DNA from: an uncultured Oscillibacter sp.
GTDB taxonomy: Bacteria > Bacillota > Clostridia > Oscillospirales > Oscillospiraceae
Assembly: GCF_910587525.1 (NCBI RefSeq)
Contig: NZ_CAJULS010000016.1
Location: 1 to 24,204, forward strand
Length of the DNA stretch: 24,204 bases
Direction of reading: 5' to 3'
Shown here: in pieces, positions 1 through 7,410 of the stretch
Numbering within the stretch: the stretch's first letter is position 1
Layout: every line of letters starts with the position of its first letter
Notes under the pieces: model-generated
Told to the model about the DNA's origin: nothing
Database searches by the model: none
Seen by the model: the letters and a program-made list of their open reading frames with translations, nothing else
Position numbers and translations under genes: made by a program

Positions 1-86
1 TACATCAGGGCGGTGTGGCCCTTCGCCGCGAAAACCTGGGCAATGCCGCTGCCCATGGTACCAGCGCCAAAAATTGCTACCTTCAT
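1..86 (-). CDS. hbd: 3-hydroxybutyryl-CoA dehydrogenase, N-terminal fragment (gene runs off the left edge)
   Basis: Only the first 28 codons are inside the window. They encode a Rossmann NAD-binding start with the fingerprint GAGTMGSGIAQVFAAKG, which closely matches the N-terminus of clostridial 3-hydroxybutyryl-CoA dehydrogenase. That enzyme reduces acetoacetyl-CoA to 3-hydroxybutyryl-CoA in the cytoplasmic butyrate pathway. The ATG at 86 is preceded by AGGAGG (99-94) seven bases upstream. A strong promoter (241-213) and a Rex-type operator (320-337) lie upstream. From this fragment alone a related 3-hydroxyacyl-CoA dehydrogenase of fatty-acid oxidation cannot be excluded, but the leader context favours hbd. 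Whether crt, bcd or etf genes follow cannot be seen. Confidence 0.8.
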   Translation of the reverse strand, partial: MKVAIFGAGTMGSGIAQVFAAKGHTALM

Positions 87-212
87 GTGTGTTCCTCCTG
101 TTATTTCAATTTTGTGCTTCGATTTTCTGTGGAGCGTGCGGGATTTACCAAGTCCGCTCAGCCCGCGGAAAATCGCAGTAAACCCGCACTTTGCCAATTT
201 ACTGACAATGTT

Positions 213-241
213 ATTATAGGGACCCCGGCAGCAATTATCAA
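213..241 (-). promoter_or_regulatory. hbd promoter
   Basis: On the minus strand TTGATA (241-236) is separated by 17 bp from a perfect TATAAT (218-213). This is a near-consensus vegetative promoter. It predicts a leader of about 120 nt before the hbd ATG. Confidence 0.8.
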
Positions 242-319
242 GTGGAAAATGCGGCTATTCCGGCCCCTTTTCCGCTTTTTTACATTTCCCACAAATAACT
301 CGTTAAATTTTATGCAATT

Positions 320-337
320 TTGTTAATCGCTTAACAT
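320..337. promoter_or_regulatory. Candidate Rex (NADH/NAD+ redox sensor) operator
   Basis: The sequence TTGTTAATCGCTTAACAT matches the clostridial Rex box TTGTTAANNNNTTAACAA at every defined position except the last. Rex is known to control hbd/crt/bcd-type fermentation genes in Clostridia. The site lies about 80 bp upstream of the hbd -35 box and about 30 bp upstream of the trmB -35 box, so it does not overlap either promoter as drawn. Action by looping or on a further promoter is inferred. Confidence 0.6.
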
Positions 338-366
338 AATCTCTATGTTCCCGCCACGAAAAACCA

Positions 367-395
367 TTTACACCGCCTATTTCCTGTGATACAAT
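367..395 (+). promoter_or_regulatory. trmB promoter
   Basis: TTTACA (367-372) and TACAAT (390-395) are separated by 17 bp and point towards trmB, giving a leader of about 50 nt. Confidence 0.7.
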
Positions 396-453
396 GGCGG
401 AGCCGATACAACACCTAGTGGTCTGATATTTTACGTCCCAGGAGGATTTCCCT

Positions 454-1494
454 ATGCGGATGCGGAAAAAAAAGAACCTGATTCCCCGGATAGAGCGGTG
501 CGGAGACCGCCTGGTCCGAGACCCTTATGACCGGCGGGGCCGCTGGCGGGAGCTGATGCCCCAGGCCCGGGAGCTGCGGCTGGAACTGGGCTGCGGCAAG
601 GGCCGCTTTACCGCCGGAACGGCCGCGGCGGAGCCCGACGTACTGTTCATCGCCGTGGAGCGGGTACCGGACGCCATGGTTGTGGCCATGGAGCGATGTG
701 TGGCCGCGGGGCTCTCCAACGTCTATTTCATCGACGCCAACGCTGACCAGCTGCCCTTTTTCTTTGTCCCCGAAGAGGTGGACCGCATTTATATCAATTT
801 CTGCGACCCCTGGCCCAGCGGCCGCCACGCCAAGCGCCGCCTGACCCACGGAAACTTTTTAAAGCTCTACCGTCAGGTGCTGAAAGAAAGTGGTCAGATC
901 CACTTCAAAACCGATAACCAGGGCCTCTTTGAGTTCTCCGTGGAGGAGATCCCTCAGTTCGGCTTTACCCTGTCGGAGGTCACCCGGAATCTCCACGAAC
1001 ACGGCCCGGTGGGGGTCATGACAGACTACGAGGCCAAGTTCCATGAGCTGGGCCAGCCGATCAACCGGCTGGTGGGCACCATGGTCCCTTGGACAGAGGA
1101 CTTTCCCACCGACATCCGGCGGGTCCGGGAGCGGTGGCTGGACACCTTCGCCGGGGGCGTCTCTGAGGCGGACCTGGGCAAACACGTGCTGGCGGACGGA
1201 AACTTCCTCTGGCACCTCTTCTCCTGGAAGCTGGTCCCCTGCCTGGCGGGAGACGCTGCCCGCCAAACTCTGGCGGAGGTCCCGGAGGAGGAATTCTACC
1301 TATTTTATAATGAATATCCTCCCCAGGGGGCGTCCCGGGTGCGGCCCATCTCCAAAGAAGAGGCTCTGTCCATGCACTCCCCGGGACCCCTGGCCGGGGC
1401 GGACTGGTATCTGGTGGACAGGGATTTCACCTGGACCTACGCTCACACCCACGAGGCCGAGTGCGGCCCCTACTTCTGCCGTCCGGAGGACTGA
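454..1494 (+). CDS. trmB: tRNA (guanine-N7-)-methyltransferase TrmB with a C-terminal extra domain
   Basis: The enzyme methylates G46 in the variable loop of tRNAs using S-adenosylmethionine in the cytoplasm. Residues 1-211 carry the family landmarks: the SAM-binding LELGCGKG (43-50), the signature NFCDPWPSGRHAKRRLTHG (115-133), FKTDN (151-155) and the closing TDYEAKF block (190-196). Family members normally end near residue 210-220, but this protein continues for about 135 residues. The tail includes an aromatic-rich FLWHLFSWKL segment (251-260) and FYLFYNEYPP (281-290). It vaguely recalls DUF4275-type proteins, which is a memory-based guess. The ATG at 454 has AGGAGG (440-445) eight bases upstream; the in-frame ATG at 460 is also possible. 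The gene is monocistronic, with its own promoter and terminator. The TrmB call is firm and the tail is unexplained. Confidence 0.93.
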   Translation: MRMRKKKNLIPRIERCGDRLVRDPYDRRGRWRELMPQARELRLELGCGKGRFTAGTAAAEPDVLFIAVERVPDAMVVAMERCVAAGLSNVYFIDANADQLPFFFVPEEVDRIYINFCDPWPSGRHAKRRLTHGNFLKLYRQVLKESGQIHFKTDNQGLFEFSVEEIPQFGFTLSEVTRNLHEHGPVGVMTDYEAKFHELGQPINRLVGTMVPWTEDFPTDIRRVRERWLDTFAGGVSEADLGKHVLADGNFLWHLFSWKLVPCLAGDAARQTLAEVPEEEFYLFYNEYPPQGASRVRPISKEEALSMHSPGPLAGADWYLVDRDFTWTYAHTHEAECGPYFCRPED

Positions 1495-1514
1495 CAATTT
1501 CAAATCACCGGAAG

Positions 1515-1546
1515 ACGCCGCGCGACTAGCCGCGCGGCGTTTACAT
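1515..1546 (+). terminator. Rho-independent terminator of trmB
   Basis: A perfect 10-bp stem (1515-1524 with 1531-1540, ACGCCGCGCG) and a 6-nt loop are followed by a short T-rich run. It lies 20 bp after the trmB stop. Confidence 0.75.
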
Positions 1547-1590
1547 TTTCAAGAGCTGTTACACTTTTGGTTTTTTTGTTACCGTTTTGT

Positions 1591-1608
1591 GGTTGACATC
1601 TGTCTACC
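1591..1608. promoter_or_regulatory. Candidate BlaI operator O1
   Basis: GGTTGACATCTGTCTACC is an 18-bp palindrome with seven of eight base pairs matching. It covers the -35 box of the repressor gene's own promoter, where BlaI/MecI-type autorepression is expected. Confidence 0.6.
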
Positions 1609-1621
1609 TCTCCGTTATAGT
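1593..1621 (+). promoter_or_regulatory. Promoter of the blaI-M56 operon
   Basis: A consensus TTGACA (1593-1598) is spaced 17 bp from TATAGT (1616-1621). Palindromes overlap the -35 box and follow the -10 box, so the promoter is probably strong but repressed. Confidence 0.85.
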
Positions 1622-1624
1622 ATG

Positions 1625-1642
1625 GGTAGACAGCCGTATACC
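1625..1642. promoter_or_regulatory. Candidate BlaI operator O2
   Basis: GGTAGACAGCCGTATACC is an imperfect palindrome with six of eight pairs matching. It lies just downstream of the -10 box and its centre is 34 bp from that of O1. Its left half GGTAGACAG (1625-1633) is an exact inverted copy of CTGTCTACC (1600-1608) in O1. Confidence 0.55.
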
Positions 1643-1656
1643 AAGGGGGTTTATTT

Positions 1657-2034
1657 ATGAAAATCAATCTCTCAGACAGCGAGTGGAAGCTGATGAACTG
1701 CCTGTGGAGCCGGTCGCCCCGCACCATCACGGAGCTGACGGCAGCGTTGAGGACGGACACCGGCTGGAGCAAGAACACCGTCATCACCATGCTCTCCCGG
1801 CTGGAGGCCAAGGGGGCCGTCCGCCACGAGGAGGGAGAGCGAGCCAAGCGGTACTTCCCGGTCATAGACCGGCGGGACGCCGCCCGGGCGGAGACCGAGA
1901 GCTTTTTGGGCAAGGTCTACGGCGGCAGCCTGGGCCTGATGATGAGCGCCATGGTGGAGAGCCGCCAGCTGACGGAATCAGACATCGCGGAGCTATCGGC
2001 AATTCTGGAAAAGGCGGGAGGCGAGACAACATGA
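1657..2034 (+). CDS. BlaI/MecI/CopY-family transcriptional repressor
   Basis: This 125-residue winged-helix repressor has the family hallmarks SDSEWKLMNCLW near the start, a recognition-helix region around GWSKNTVITMLSRLEAKGAV (36-55), and a C-terminal dimerisation segment. Known BlaI-type proteins bind palindromic operators as dimers and are cleaved when a partner BlaR1 protease is activated. The start at 1657 has AAGGGGG (1643-1649) upstream. Two candidate operators flank its promoter, which indicates autoregulation. Its stop overlaps the start of the M56 protease gene by ATGA (2031-2034), so the two proteins are translationally coupled. Binding to the operators and cleavage by the partner are inferred from the family. 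No beta-lactamase gene is present in the window, so the target may simply be this operon or genes elsewhere. Confidence 0.9.
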   Translation: MKINLSDSEWKLMNCLWSRSPRTITELTAALRTDTGWSKNTVITMLSRLEAKGAVRHEEGERAKRYFPVIDRRDAARAETESFLGKVYGGSLGLMMSAMVESRQLTESDIAELSAILEKAGGETT

Positions 2035-5000
2035 AGGAGATTTTAATCACGTCCTCGGTGCTCATCGCGGCGCTGCTGCTTCTGCGGCGGGTGTTCCGGA
2101 AATCCATCTCCCGGCGGGCCCAGTACGCCCTGTGGGCCCTGGTGCTGGTACGGCTGCTGGTGCCTGTCAACCTGCCCGCCCTGGAGCACAACGTGCTGAC
2201 GGCGGCTTCGCCGGTGACAGAGCGCGCGGAGGCGCTCTATATCGAGCCCAACAGCGCCTCTATCTATGGCCAAGACGGCGCGCAGGTCGTCGTACCGGAG
2301 ATTCCCCAAGCGGCAGTGGGCCCTGCCACGCCGGACAACACCCTCACCTTTTCCACACAGGATGTCTTCAACACCCCGGTGGAGGCTGTCACAGTATACC
2401 AGCGGCAGATCGCCCTGGAGGATCTCTTCCGCCCCGTCTGGTACGGCGGCATGGCTCTAATGGCGGTCTGGTTCCTCCTCTCCAACCTCCTCTTCTGGCA
2501 GAAGCTGCGGAGGTGCCGGACGCCCTATCCCGTGGAAGGCTGCGCCCGCCGGGTGTATCTGGTGGAGGAGGGTCTTCCCTCTCCCTGCCTGTTCGGGCTG
2601 TTCCACTCCGCCGTCTACCTGACTCCCGCCTCCGTCTCCTCACCGGAATCCCTGCGCCACGTGCTGGCCCACGAGGAGACCCACGCCCGCCACCTGGACC
2701 CCCTGTGGTCCCTTCTGCGGGCGGTATGCCTCACGGTATACTGGTTCAACCCGCTGGTGTGGGCCGCCGCCATTGCCAGCCGCAACGACTGCGAGCTGGC
2801 CTGCGACGAGGGGGCCATCCGCGTTCTGGGTGAGGAGGAGCGCATCCCTTACGGCAGAACCCTCCTCTCTCTGATCCCCGTACAACGGGGGCCCGCCAAC
2901 CCCCTGCTGTCCGCCACCACCATGACGGCGGGGAAAAAGCAGCTGAAGAACCGCGTCACCCGCATTGCCGAGAGCCGCCGCACCGTGGGCGTCGCCCTCT
3001 TTGCCGTCATCGCCCTGACGGCTGTGGTATGCGCCGCCACCTTCACCGGGGCGGCTACCAAGGCGCCGGAGGAACCCGGCGGCAGCAGTAATCCCCGGGC
3101 CGATGGCCCTCTCACAGGAGAGGAGATGCGGTATTTCAACGAGGACTTCTTCAATGGAGAAAACGGGTTCAACATCCGGCAGCAGTTCCTCACCTGCCTC
3201 TACGCATCGCCGGAGGACATCAACCTCTTCTCCCTCTTCTACAACGGCGTCGGTTTGCCGGATGTCACGGATGAGGCAGAGCGGCGGGCCGCGGCCGGGG
3301 GTGAGAACCCGGGGGTGGATCTGACCAAGTTCACGGCTGCGGACATGGACGCGGCGCTTCTGGAGCACACCGGCCTGACCCTGGCCGAAACAAACCAGGT
3401 GGATCTGGACGGCTTCCAATACCTGCCGGAGTACGACGCCTACTACTTCTTCCACGGCGACACCAACAGTGTCCCCATTCCCGACTTCTTCGTCGGGGAG
3501 CGGGAGGGCAGTACCATCCGCCTCTATTACGCGGACTTCCAATATGGCGGCTACGGAGCCTTCTGCCTGACGCTGGAAGAGCGGGAGGACGGCGGATACT
3601 GGTTCCGCTCCCACACTCTCTCGGCGATGCCCGCCATTCCCCCGGACTACCCGGCGGGAGATCCTTGGATGACCATCCCCCTGGACAGCCTGAAGCCCTA
3701 TGAGCCCCAGGCGATGGAGGTAACGGTCCGCTCCGGCGATGTGGCGGAGACACTGGAGGTCTGGGACGTCTACGACCAGACCTTCCGGGTCTACCGCTCC
3801 ACCGACGGGAACTGCTGCGCCGCCTTGGAGACAGGATCGGAGCTCAAGTGCTTCCTCACACTGCCGGAAAACATCCAAAGCGTGGCTGTGGAGGACTATT
3901 ATGAGCTCCTGGGCCATTACGGCGTGGTCATCTCTTATAGGTTCCAAAAGGACGGCGAGTATTACACCACCTTCAACGACTACTACACCGTGGACAGCGG
4001 CGGCACACCGTATCTGCTGGCCCGGGCCTACGGCGACTCTGTCATCGAAACGGACCTGGATGGCGACGGAACATGGGAGCTGGTCTCCGCCGGCATCCAC
4101 GACGCCCAAATCTTCTTCCAGCGGGACGGGCGGCTGTACGAGGCCAACATCCCCGCCCTGCTGGCGGAGCGCTGGACAGCCCCCGTCTCCCTCTATCCCG
4201 CTTACTGGAACAAATACGGCCGGTATCTCTACCTCAATGCCGAGGTCCCCTTCCCTGACGCCGCTCTGCCGGAGGAGTTCGGCGGCGGTCCGGCCACCGG
4301 CACCGCCGTGCGGCAGGTGTACTTTGATGGGGAGAACCTGCGGCTCTACCGGGAGGATGAGCGAACCACCACGGACCACGTGATGGAGGGCATCGAGGCC
4401 CCGGAGGATGTGCTGGAGGCCGCCAGGACTATGGTCCACGACAGCTACGAGTATGCCCGGATGCACACCGGCGTCACCGGCGGGGACGGAGAGATGCTGG
4501 GCACCCCGGCGGAGTACGACGACTGGCGGCTGGAGATCGTGGGCGGCCCCTGGTCCGAGACGCTGGGCGGACTGTCCTTTGAGATCTGGAACATCAACTA
4601 CGAGTTCCACACCACCACGCCGGAGCGGATCATTCTGGCGGGGGGCAGCTACCTGACGGAGGACGCATGGCACTGCAACACCTACCCGGACTGCACCTAC
4701 CTGTACTTCCTTCTGGCAGAGGACGGGTCCCGGCGCTATCTCTACTCCGCCATGGAGAACGACTGTTTCCCTGGCACGGAGATGTTCCGCACCGACATGG
4801 CGTACACCCTGGACGAGATGGGCCTGCTGTCCCTGACCGGCGTAGAGGGCGAGGTGCTGGCGGACATGATCCTGATGAACGAAGCCTCCTTCCTCAACCG
4901 CATGGCGGAGCGAGAGGACGGCGAGATTGTCATCGACCGTCTGCGGAACTATCTCATCTCCACCTACGGCAGTGCGCTGGACGGCCTCATTAAGATCAGC

Positions 5001-6323
5001 ATCGCCTTTTCCGGCAGCAGCAGCGGCTGGAGCCACGAGGAGCTGTACCAGTATTACACCGGGAGATTTGACGAAATGTCCTCAGACTTTACCGAGGGCG
5101 GAGCGGCCCTGTGGGAGCGGCTGACGGATCAGGAGGCCGCCCCGGCGGCGGGGCCCCTCCGCCCCACCCTAGAAGACCTCCAGGCCATCGCCCCGGCGGA
5201 GGTGGCGGAGGCGGTCTTCCAGCTGGGTCAGGCCAATCTGGCCGAGTACCTGCGGGAGCCCGCCCTGTACGACGGGTGGCGGCTCTCCGATCCCTCCCAG
5301 CTCTCCCCTGAAAAGCGGCTGCAGGTCCACGGCCTGACTCTGGATGTCTACGACGTATGGTTGGAGCTGCACCCCTCCCTGCCGGAGCTGGTGCAGCTGG
5401 CAGGAGGCATGGAGTTCACGGAGGACGGCTGGGTCAAGAACCTGATGGCCGCCTCCCCCTATCTGCTGTTCCTGGTGGAGGATGGACACCACACCCTGCT
5501 GGAGAGCGACATTCCCTATGACCTCTCCACAGATTCCCCCGGCTTTCAGGCGGAGATCGCCTGGGCGCTGCTGGAAAATCAGTTGATCCGCCCCTCCCAG
5601 ATCGATGCCGAGACGCTGCTCACCATGCTGAACCTGCAAAACACCCGGTTCCTGAACCTTTTGGGAACCTACTCAGAGGCGGAGCAGGCGGCGGTCCTCA
5701 CGGCCCTGGACGCCTTTCACAACCAGGGCCCACAGGAACAGCAGCTGGCCCTGCGGGACGCCGTCCAGACCATCGCCTGGTCCCGGCGGGATTTAGATGA
5801 ACACGGATCCGCCCTCTTCACAAAGCTCCTGGACCACACCGGCATCCACGCCTCCGGCCTGGGAGAATCTCACTCCGACCTTACCAGCGCCATCTACGCA
5901 TCCCTGCGCTACTGGCGGCAGAACGCCTCCGCCCACAAATACGACCACCACAGCGTGGCCTACTACCTGCTGGACACCCAGCGGGGCGGCAGCAGCTGTA
6001 CCGCCTACCTCCTGGTGTCCTGGGGGGACTACGAGCTAACGGAGGACGGCTATGAGCTGGTCACCGGCGGCAGCTGCAACGCCATGGCCGTCTCTTTCAA
6101 CTATGTCAACGACCGCTACCAGGCGACGGAGATCTGGCAGCCCCTCGGCGGCGGTCTGTACGAGCCGGAGATCCGGGCCTGTTTCCCTAAGGACGCGGCG
6201 GACATTGTCTTCTCCCAGGGAAGCGAAAAATATAAGGCTATCACGGAGGCGCTGGATTCCTATCTGGAGATGGATGTGGAGGCCTGGTACAAGTTTTACC
6301 AGCGGAGTCAGGCGGGCCGATAG
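2031..6323 (+). CDS. BlaR1-type M56 membrane metalloprotease with a giant (~1,090-residue) non-penicillin-binding ectodomain
   Basis: The 1,430-residue protein starts with an M56 core: membrane segments near 5-18, 32-48, 137-156 and 319-340, the GLPSPCLFGLF motif (181-191), zinc motif HEETH (214-218), and a likely third ligand Glu255 in CELACDE. Family knowledge says this core cleaves the partner BlaI repressor when an extracellular sensor is engaged. BlaR1 itself is about 585-600 residues with a penicillin-binding sensor; I see no SxxK/SxN/KTG-type set here. The ectodomain seems modular: 361-540; about 560-800, with an FG-GAP-like DLDGDGTWEL at 675-684; two divergent copies of one unit (829-960 and 1080-1210); and a C-terminal module (1257-1430) of a kind I associate with gut Clostridia M56 proteins. 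The ligand is unknown. The start overlaps the repressor stop by 4 bp. Confidence 0.88.
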   Translation: MKEILITSSVLIAALLLLRRVFRKSISRRAQYALWALVLVRLLVPVNLPALEHNVLTAASPVTERAEALYIEPNSASIYGQDGAQVVVPEIPQAAVGPATPDNTLTFSTQDVFNTPVEAVTVYQRQIALEDLFRPVWYGGMALMAVWFLLSNLLFWQKLRRCRTPYPVEGCARRVYLVEEGLPSPCLFGLFHSAVYLTPASVSSPESLRHVLAHEETHARHLDPLWSLLRAVCLTVYWFNPLVWAAAIASRNDCELACDEGAIRVLGEEERIPYGRTLLSLIPVQRGPANPLLSATTMTAGKKQLKNRVTRIAESRRTVGVALFAVIALTAVVCAATFTGAATKAPEEPGGSSNPRADGPLTGEEMRYFNEDFFNGENGFNIRQQFLTCLYASPEDINLFSLFYNGVGLPDVTDEAERRAAAGGENPGVDLTKFTAADMDAALLEHTGLTLAETNQVDLDGFQYLPEYDAYYFFHGDTNSVPIPDFFVGEREGSTIRLYYADFQYGGYGAFCLTLEEREDGGYWFRSHTLSAMPAIPPDYPAGDPWMTIPLDSLKPYEPQAMEVTVRSGDVAETLEVWDVYDQTFRVYRSTDGNCCAALETGSELKCFLTLPENIQSVAVEDYYELLGHYGVVISYRFQKDGEYYTTFNDYYTVDSGGTPYLLARAYGDSVIETDLDGDGTWELVSAGIHDAQIFFQRDGRLYEANIPALLAERWTAPVSLYPAYWNKYGRYLYLNAEVPFPDAALPEEFGGGPATGTAVRQVYFDGENLRLYREDERTTTDHVMEGIEAPEDVLEAARTMVHDSYEYARMHTGVTGGDGEMLGTPAEYDDWRLEIVGGPWSETLGGLSFEIWNINYEFHTTTPERIILAGGSYLTEDAWHCNTYPDCTYLYFLLAEDGSRRYLYSAMENDCFPGTEMFRTDMAYTLDEMGLLSLTGVEGEVLADMILMNEASFLNRMAEREDGEIVIDRLRNYLISTYGSALDGLIKISIAFSGSSSGWSHEELYQYYTGRFDEMSSDFTEGGAALWERLTDQEAAPAAGPLRPTLEDLQAIAPAEVAEAVFQLGQANLAEYLREPALYDGWRLSDPSQLSPEKRLQVHGLTLDVYDVWLELHPSLPELVQLAGGMEFTEDGWVKNLMAASPYLLFLVEDGHHTLLESDIPYDLSTDSPGFQAEIAWALLENQLIRPSQIDAETLLTMLNLQNTRFLNLLGTYSEAEQAAVLTALDAFHNQGPQEQQLALRDAVQTIAWSRRDLDEHGSALFTKLLDHTGIHASGLGESHSDLTSAIYASLRYWRQNASAHKYDHHSVAYYLLDTQRGGSSCTAYLLVSWGDYELTEDGYELVTGGSCNAMAVSFNYVNDRYQATEIWQPLGGGLYEPEIRACFPKDAADIVFSQGSEKYKAITEALDSYLEMDVEAWYKFYQRSQAGR

Positions 6324-6334
6324 GCGGCGGCGCA

Positions 6335-6352
6335 GGAAGGGGCTTCCCTTTT
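6335..6352 (+). terminator. Weak terminator-like hairpin after the M56 gene
   Basis: GGAAG (6335-6339) and CTTCC (6343-6347) form a short stem followed by TTTT (6349-6352). The stem is only 5 bp, so termination may be partial. A TATACT (6367-6372) without a good -35 box follows and could serve the rhodanese gene. Confidence 0.35.
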
Positions 6353-6409
6353 CCCTCCGTTTCGGGTATACTGTATCCACTGAAACCCCATAACAGGAGG
6401 AATTTACCA

Positions 6410-6829
6410 ATGAGACAGCTCTTTCTTCTGGCTGCCGTCATCTGCTTCGGCATGGCCATCATCAAGTTCTTCACCGCCCGGTCCGCTCCCAACGCCCCCG
6501 CCCCCCGGCAGGTGAGCAAAAAATATCTCACCCTGACGGCGGAGGAGGCCAAAGCCCGGCTGGATGAGGACGACAGCATAATCCTGCTGGACGTGCGCAC
6601 CCAGGAGGAGTTTGACGAGGGCCACATCCCCGGGGCCGTGTGCCTGCCCAGCGAGGACATCTCCGCTGATCTCCCCCTCCCTTTTGAAAAGGATGCGGAG
6701 ATTTTCGTCTACTGCCGTTCCGGCCGCCGCAGCGCCGAGGCCGCCGGGAAGCTGGCGGATATGGGCTACGCCAACGTGGCGGACTTCGGCGGCATCATTG
6801 ACTGGCCCTACGAGACCACCACGGACTGA
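6410..6829 (+). CDS. Membrane-anchored rhodanese-like sulfurtransferase
   Basis: This 139-residue protein has one N-terminal hydrophobic segment (3-21), probably an uncleaved anchor, followed by a single rhodanese domain (about 38-135). Visible landmarks are LLDVRTQEEFDEGHIPGA (59-76) and the active-site loop VYCRSGRRS (100-108) with catalytic Cys102. Rhodanese domains carry persulfide sulfur or act as redox relays. The membrane anchor suggests activity at the cell surface or the inner membrane face; topology is not settled. AGGAGG (6395-6400) lies nine bases before the ATG. The gene follows the M56 gene after 86 bp and could be partly co-transcribed with it. Its specific substrate cannot be told. 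Confidence 0.85.
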   Translation: MRQLFLLAAVICFGMAIIKFFTARSAPNAPAPRQVSKKYLTLTAEEAKARLDEDDSIILLDVRTQEEFDEGHIPGAVCLPSEDISADLPLPFEKDAEIFVYCRSGRRSAEAAGKLADMGYANVADFGGIIDWPYETTTD

Positions 6830-6835
6830 TGCACA

Positions 6836-6873
6836 AAAACCGGGAGACATGGTTTTCCATGCCTCCCGGTTTT
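6836..6873. terminator. Bidirectional terminator between convergent genes
   Basis: AAAACCGGGAG pairs with CTCCCGGTTTT, and the inner CATGG pairs with CCATG around a TTTT loop, with one internal mismatch. The A and T runs on the two sides let it work for both the rhodanese gene (+) and the convergent gene (-), whose stop lies at 6876-6878. Confidence 0.85.
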
Positions 6874-6875
6874 AA

Positions 6876-7328
6876 TCACAGCTTCCCCTGCTCCCGCAGC
6901 AATTCCTCCAGCAGCTCCACCGACGTGACAATCATGATGTCGCAGTGGGCGGTAAGGCCCAGCCGCCGGGCGGCCTGCGTTCTCTCCGAAAGCCCGGGCC
7001 GGGCTTTCAGCAGGTCTCCGCAGCGGGTATGTTCAAAGACGTCAAAAAAACGCCGGCGGAAATCTTTGGCCAGAGCGTAGACCTTCCGCTTGGCTTCCAG
7101 ATCTCCCTCCTCGGTGTAGGGGAACACGATGCCCAGCACCATCAGCGCTCCGCTGACAGCCCCGCAGGCCTCCTCATGGCTGCCGCCGAAGCCGCCGCCA
7201 AAGCTCCCCGCGGCGGCAAACATCTGCTCCGGCGTCCAGCCCGTCATATCCGCGCAGGCCGCCGCCACGGCCTGTGCGCAGTTGTACCCCTTCCTGTGAT
7301 ATTCGTATGCCAAGGCGCAGCGATCCAT
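6876..7328 (-). CDS. C_GCAxxG_C_C family protein (putative redox-active)
   Basis: This 150-residue protein belongs to the C_GCAxxG_C_C family, named after its conserved cysteines. Visible landmarks are GYNCAQAV (Cys17), the glycine-rich SFGGGFGGS (42-50), EEACGAVSGALMVLG (Cys55), TRCGDLL (Cys103) and a late AHCD (Cys129). The family is widespread in anaerobes and is thought to be redox- or metal-linked, but no reaction is established. I chose the ATG at 7328 because GAGAGG (7343-7338) sits nine bases upstream; the ATG at 7337 directly abuts that site and is less likely. There is no signal peptide. It converges on the rhodanese gene and shares its terminator; both are cysteine-based, which is suggestive only. 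Confidence 0.85.
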   Translation of the reverse strand: MDRCALAYEYHRKGYNCAQAVAAACADMTGWTPEQMFAAAGSFGGGFGGSHEEACGAVSGALMVLGIVFPYTEEGDLEAKRKVYALAKDFRRRFFDVFEHTRCGDLLKARPGLSERTQAARRLGLTAHCDIMIVTSVELLEELLREQGKL

Positions 7329-7410
7329 AAATTCCATCCTCTCATAAAGCCTGTAACCGGAGAATACAGGTTTTGATTTTTTGACAGACCGTATAGGAGA
7401 TTCTCTCCCC

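Larger units (their letters stand above)
87..453. other. Divergent intergenic region between hbd and trmB
   Basis: This 367-bp gap holds no credible gene. It contains the hbd promoter on the minus strand, the trmB promoter on the plus strand, and a Rex-like palindrome between them. The short open frames here have no ribosome binding site and no recognisable protein. The stretch from about 240 to 345 is clearly more AT-rich than its surroundings. Confidence 0.7.

Noticed and set aside
1587..2030. Long fused reading frame upstream of the M56 protein
   Set aside because: The frame is open by chance across the promoter and the repressor gene; the ATG at 2031, coupled to the repressor stop, is the credible start.
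2640..5036. 798-codon open frame on the minus strand
   Set aside because: It lies fully antisense to the M56 gene, has no ribosome binding site and reads as low-complexity Gly/Val/Leu/His, a typical shadow in GC-rich DNA.
3051..6323. Penicillin-binding sensor domain expected for BlaR1
   Set aside because: I found no SxxK, SxN and KTG motifs in the right order in the ectodomain.
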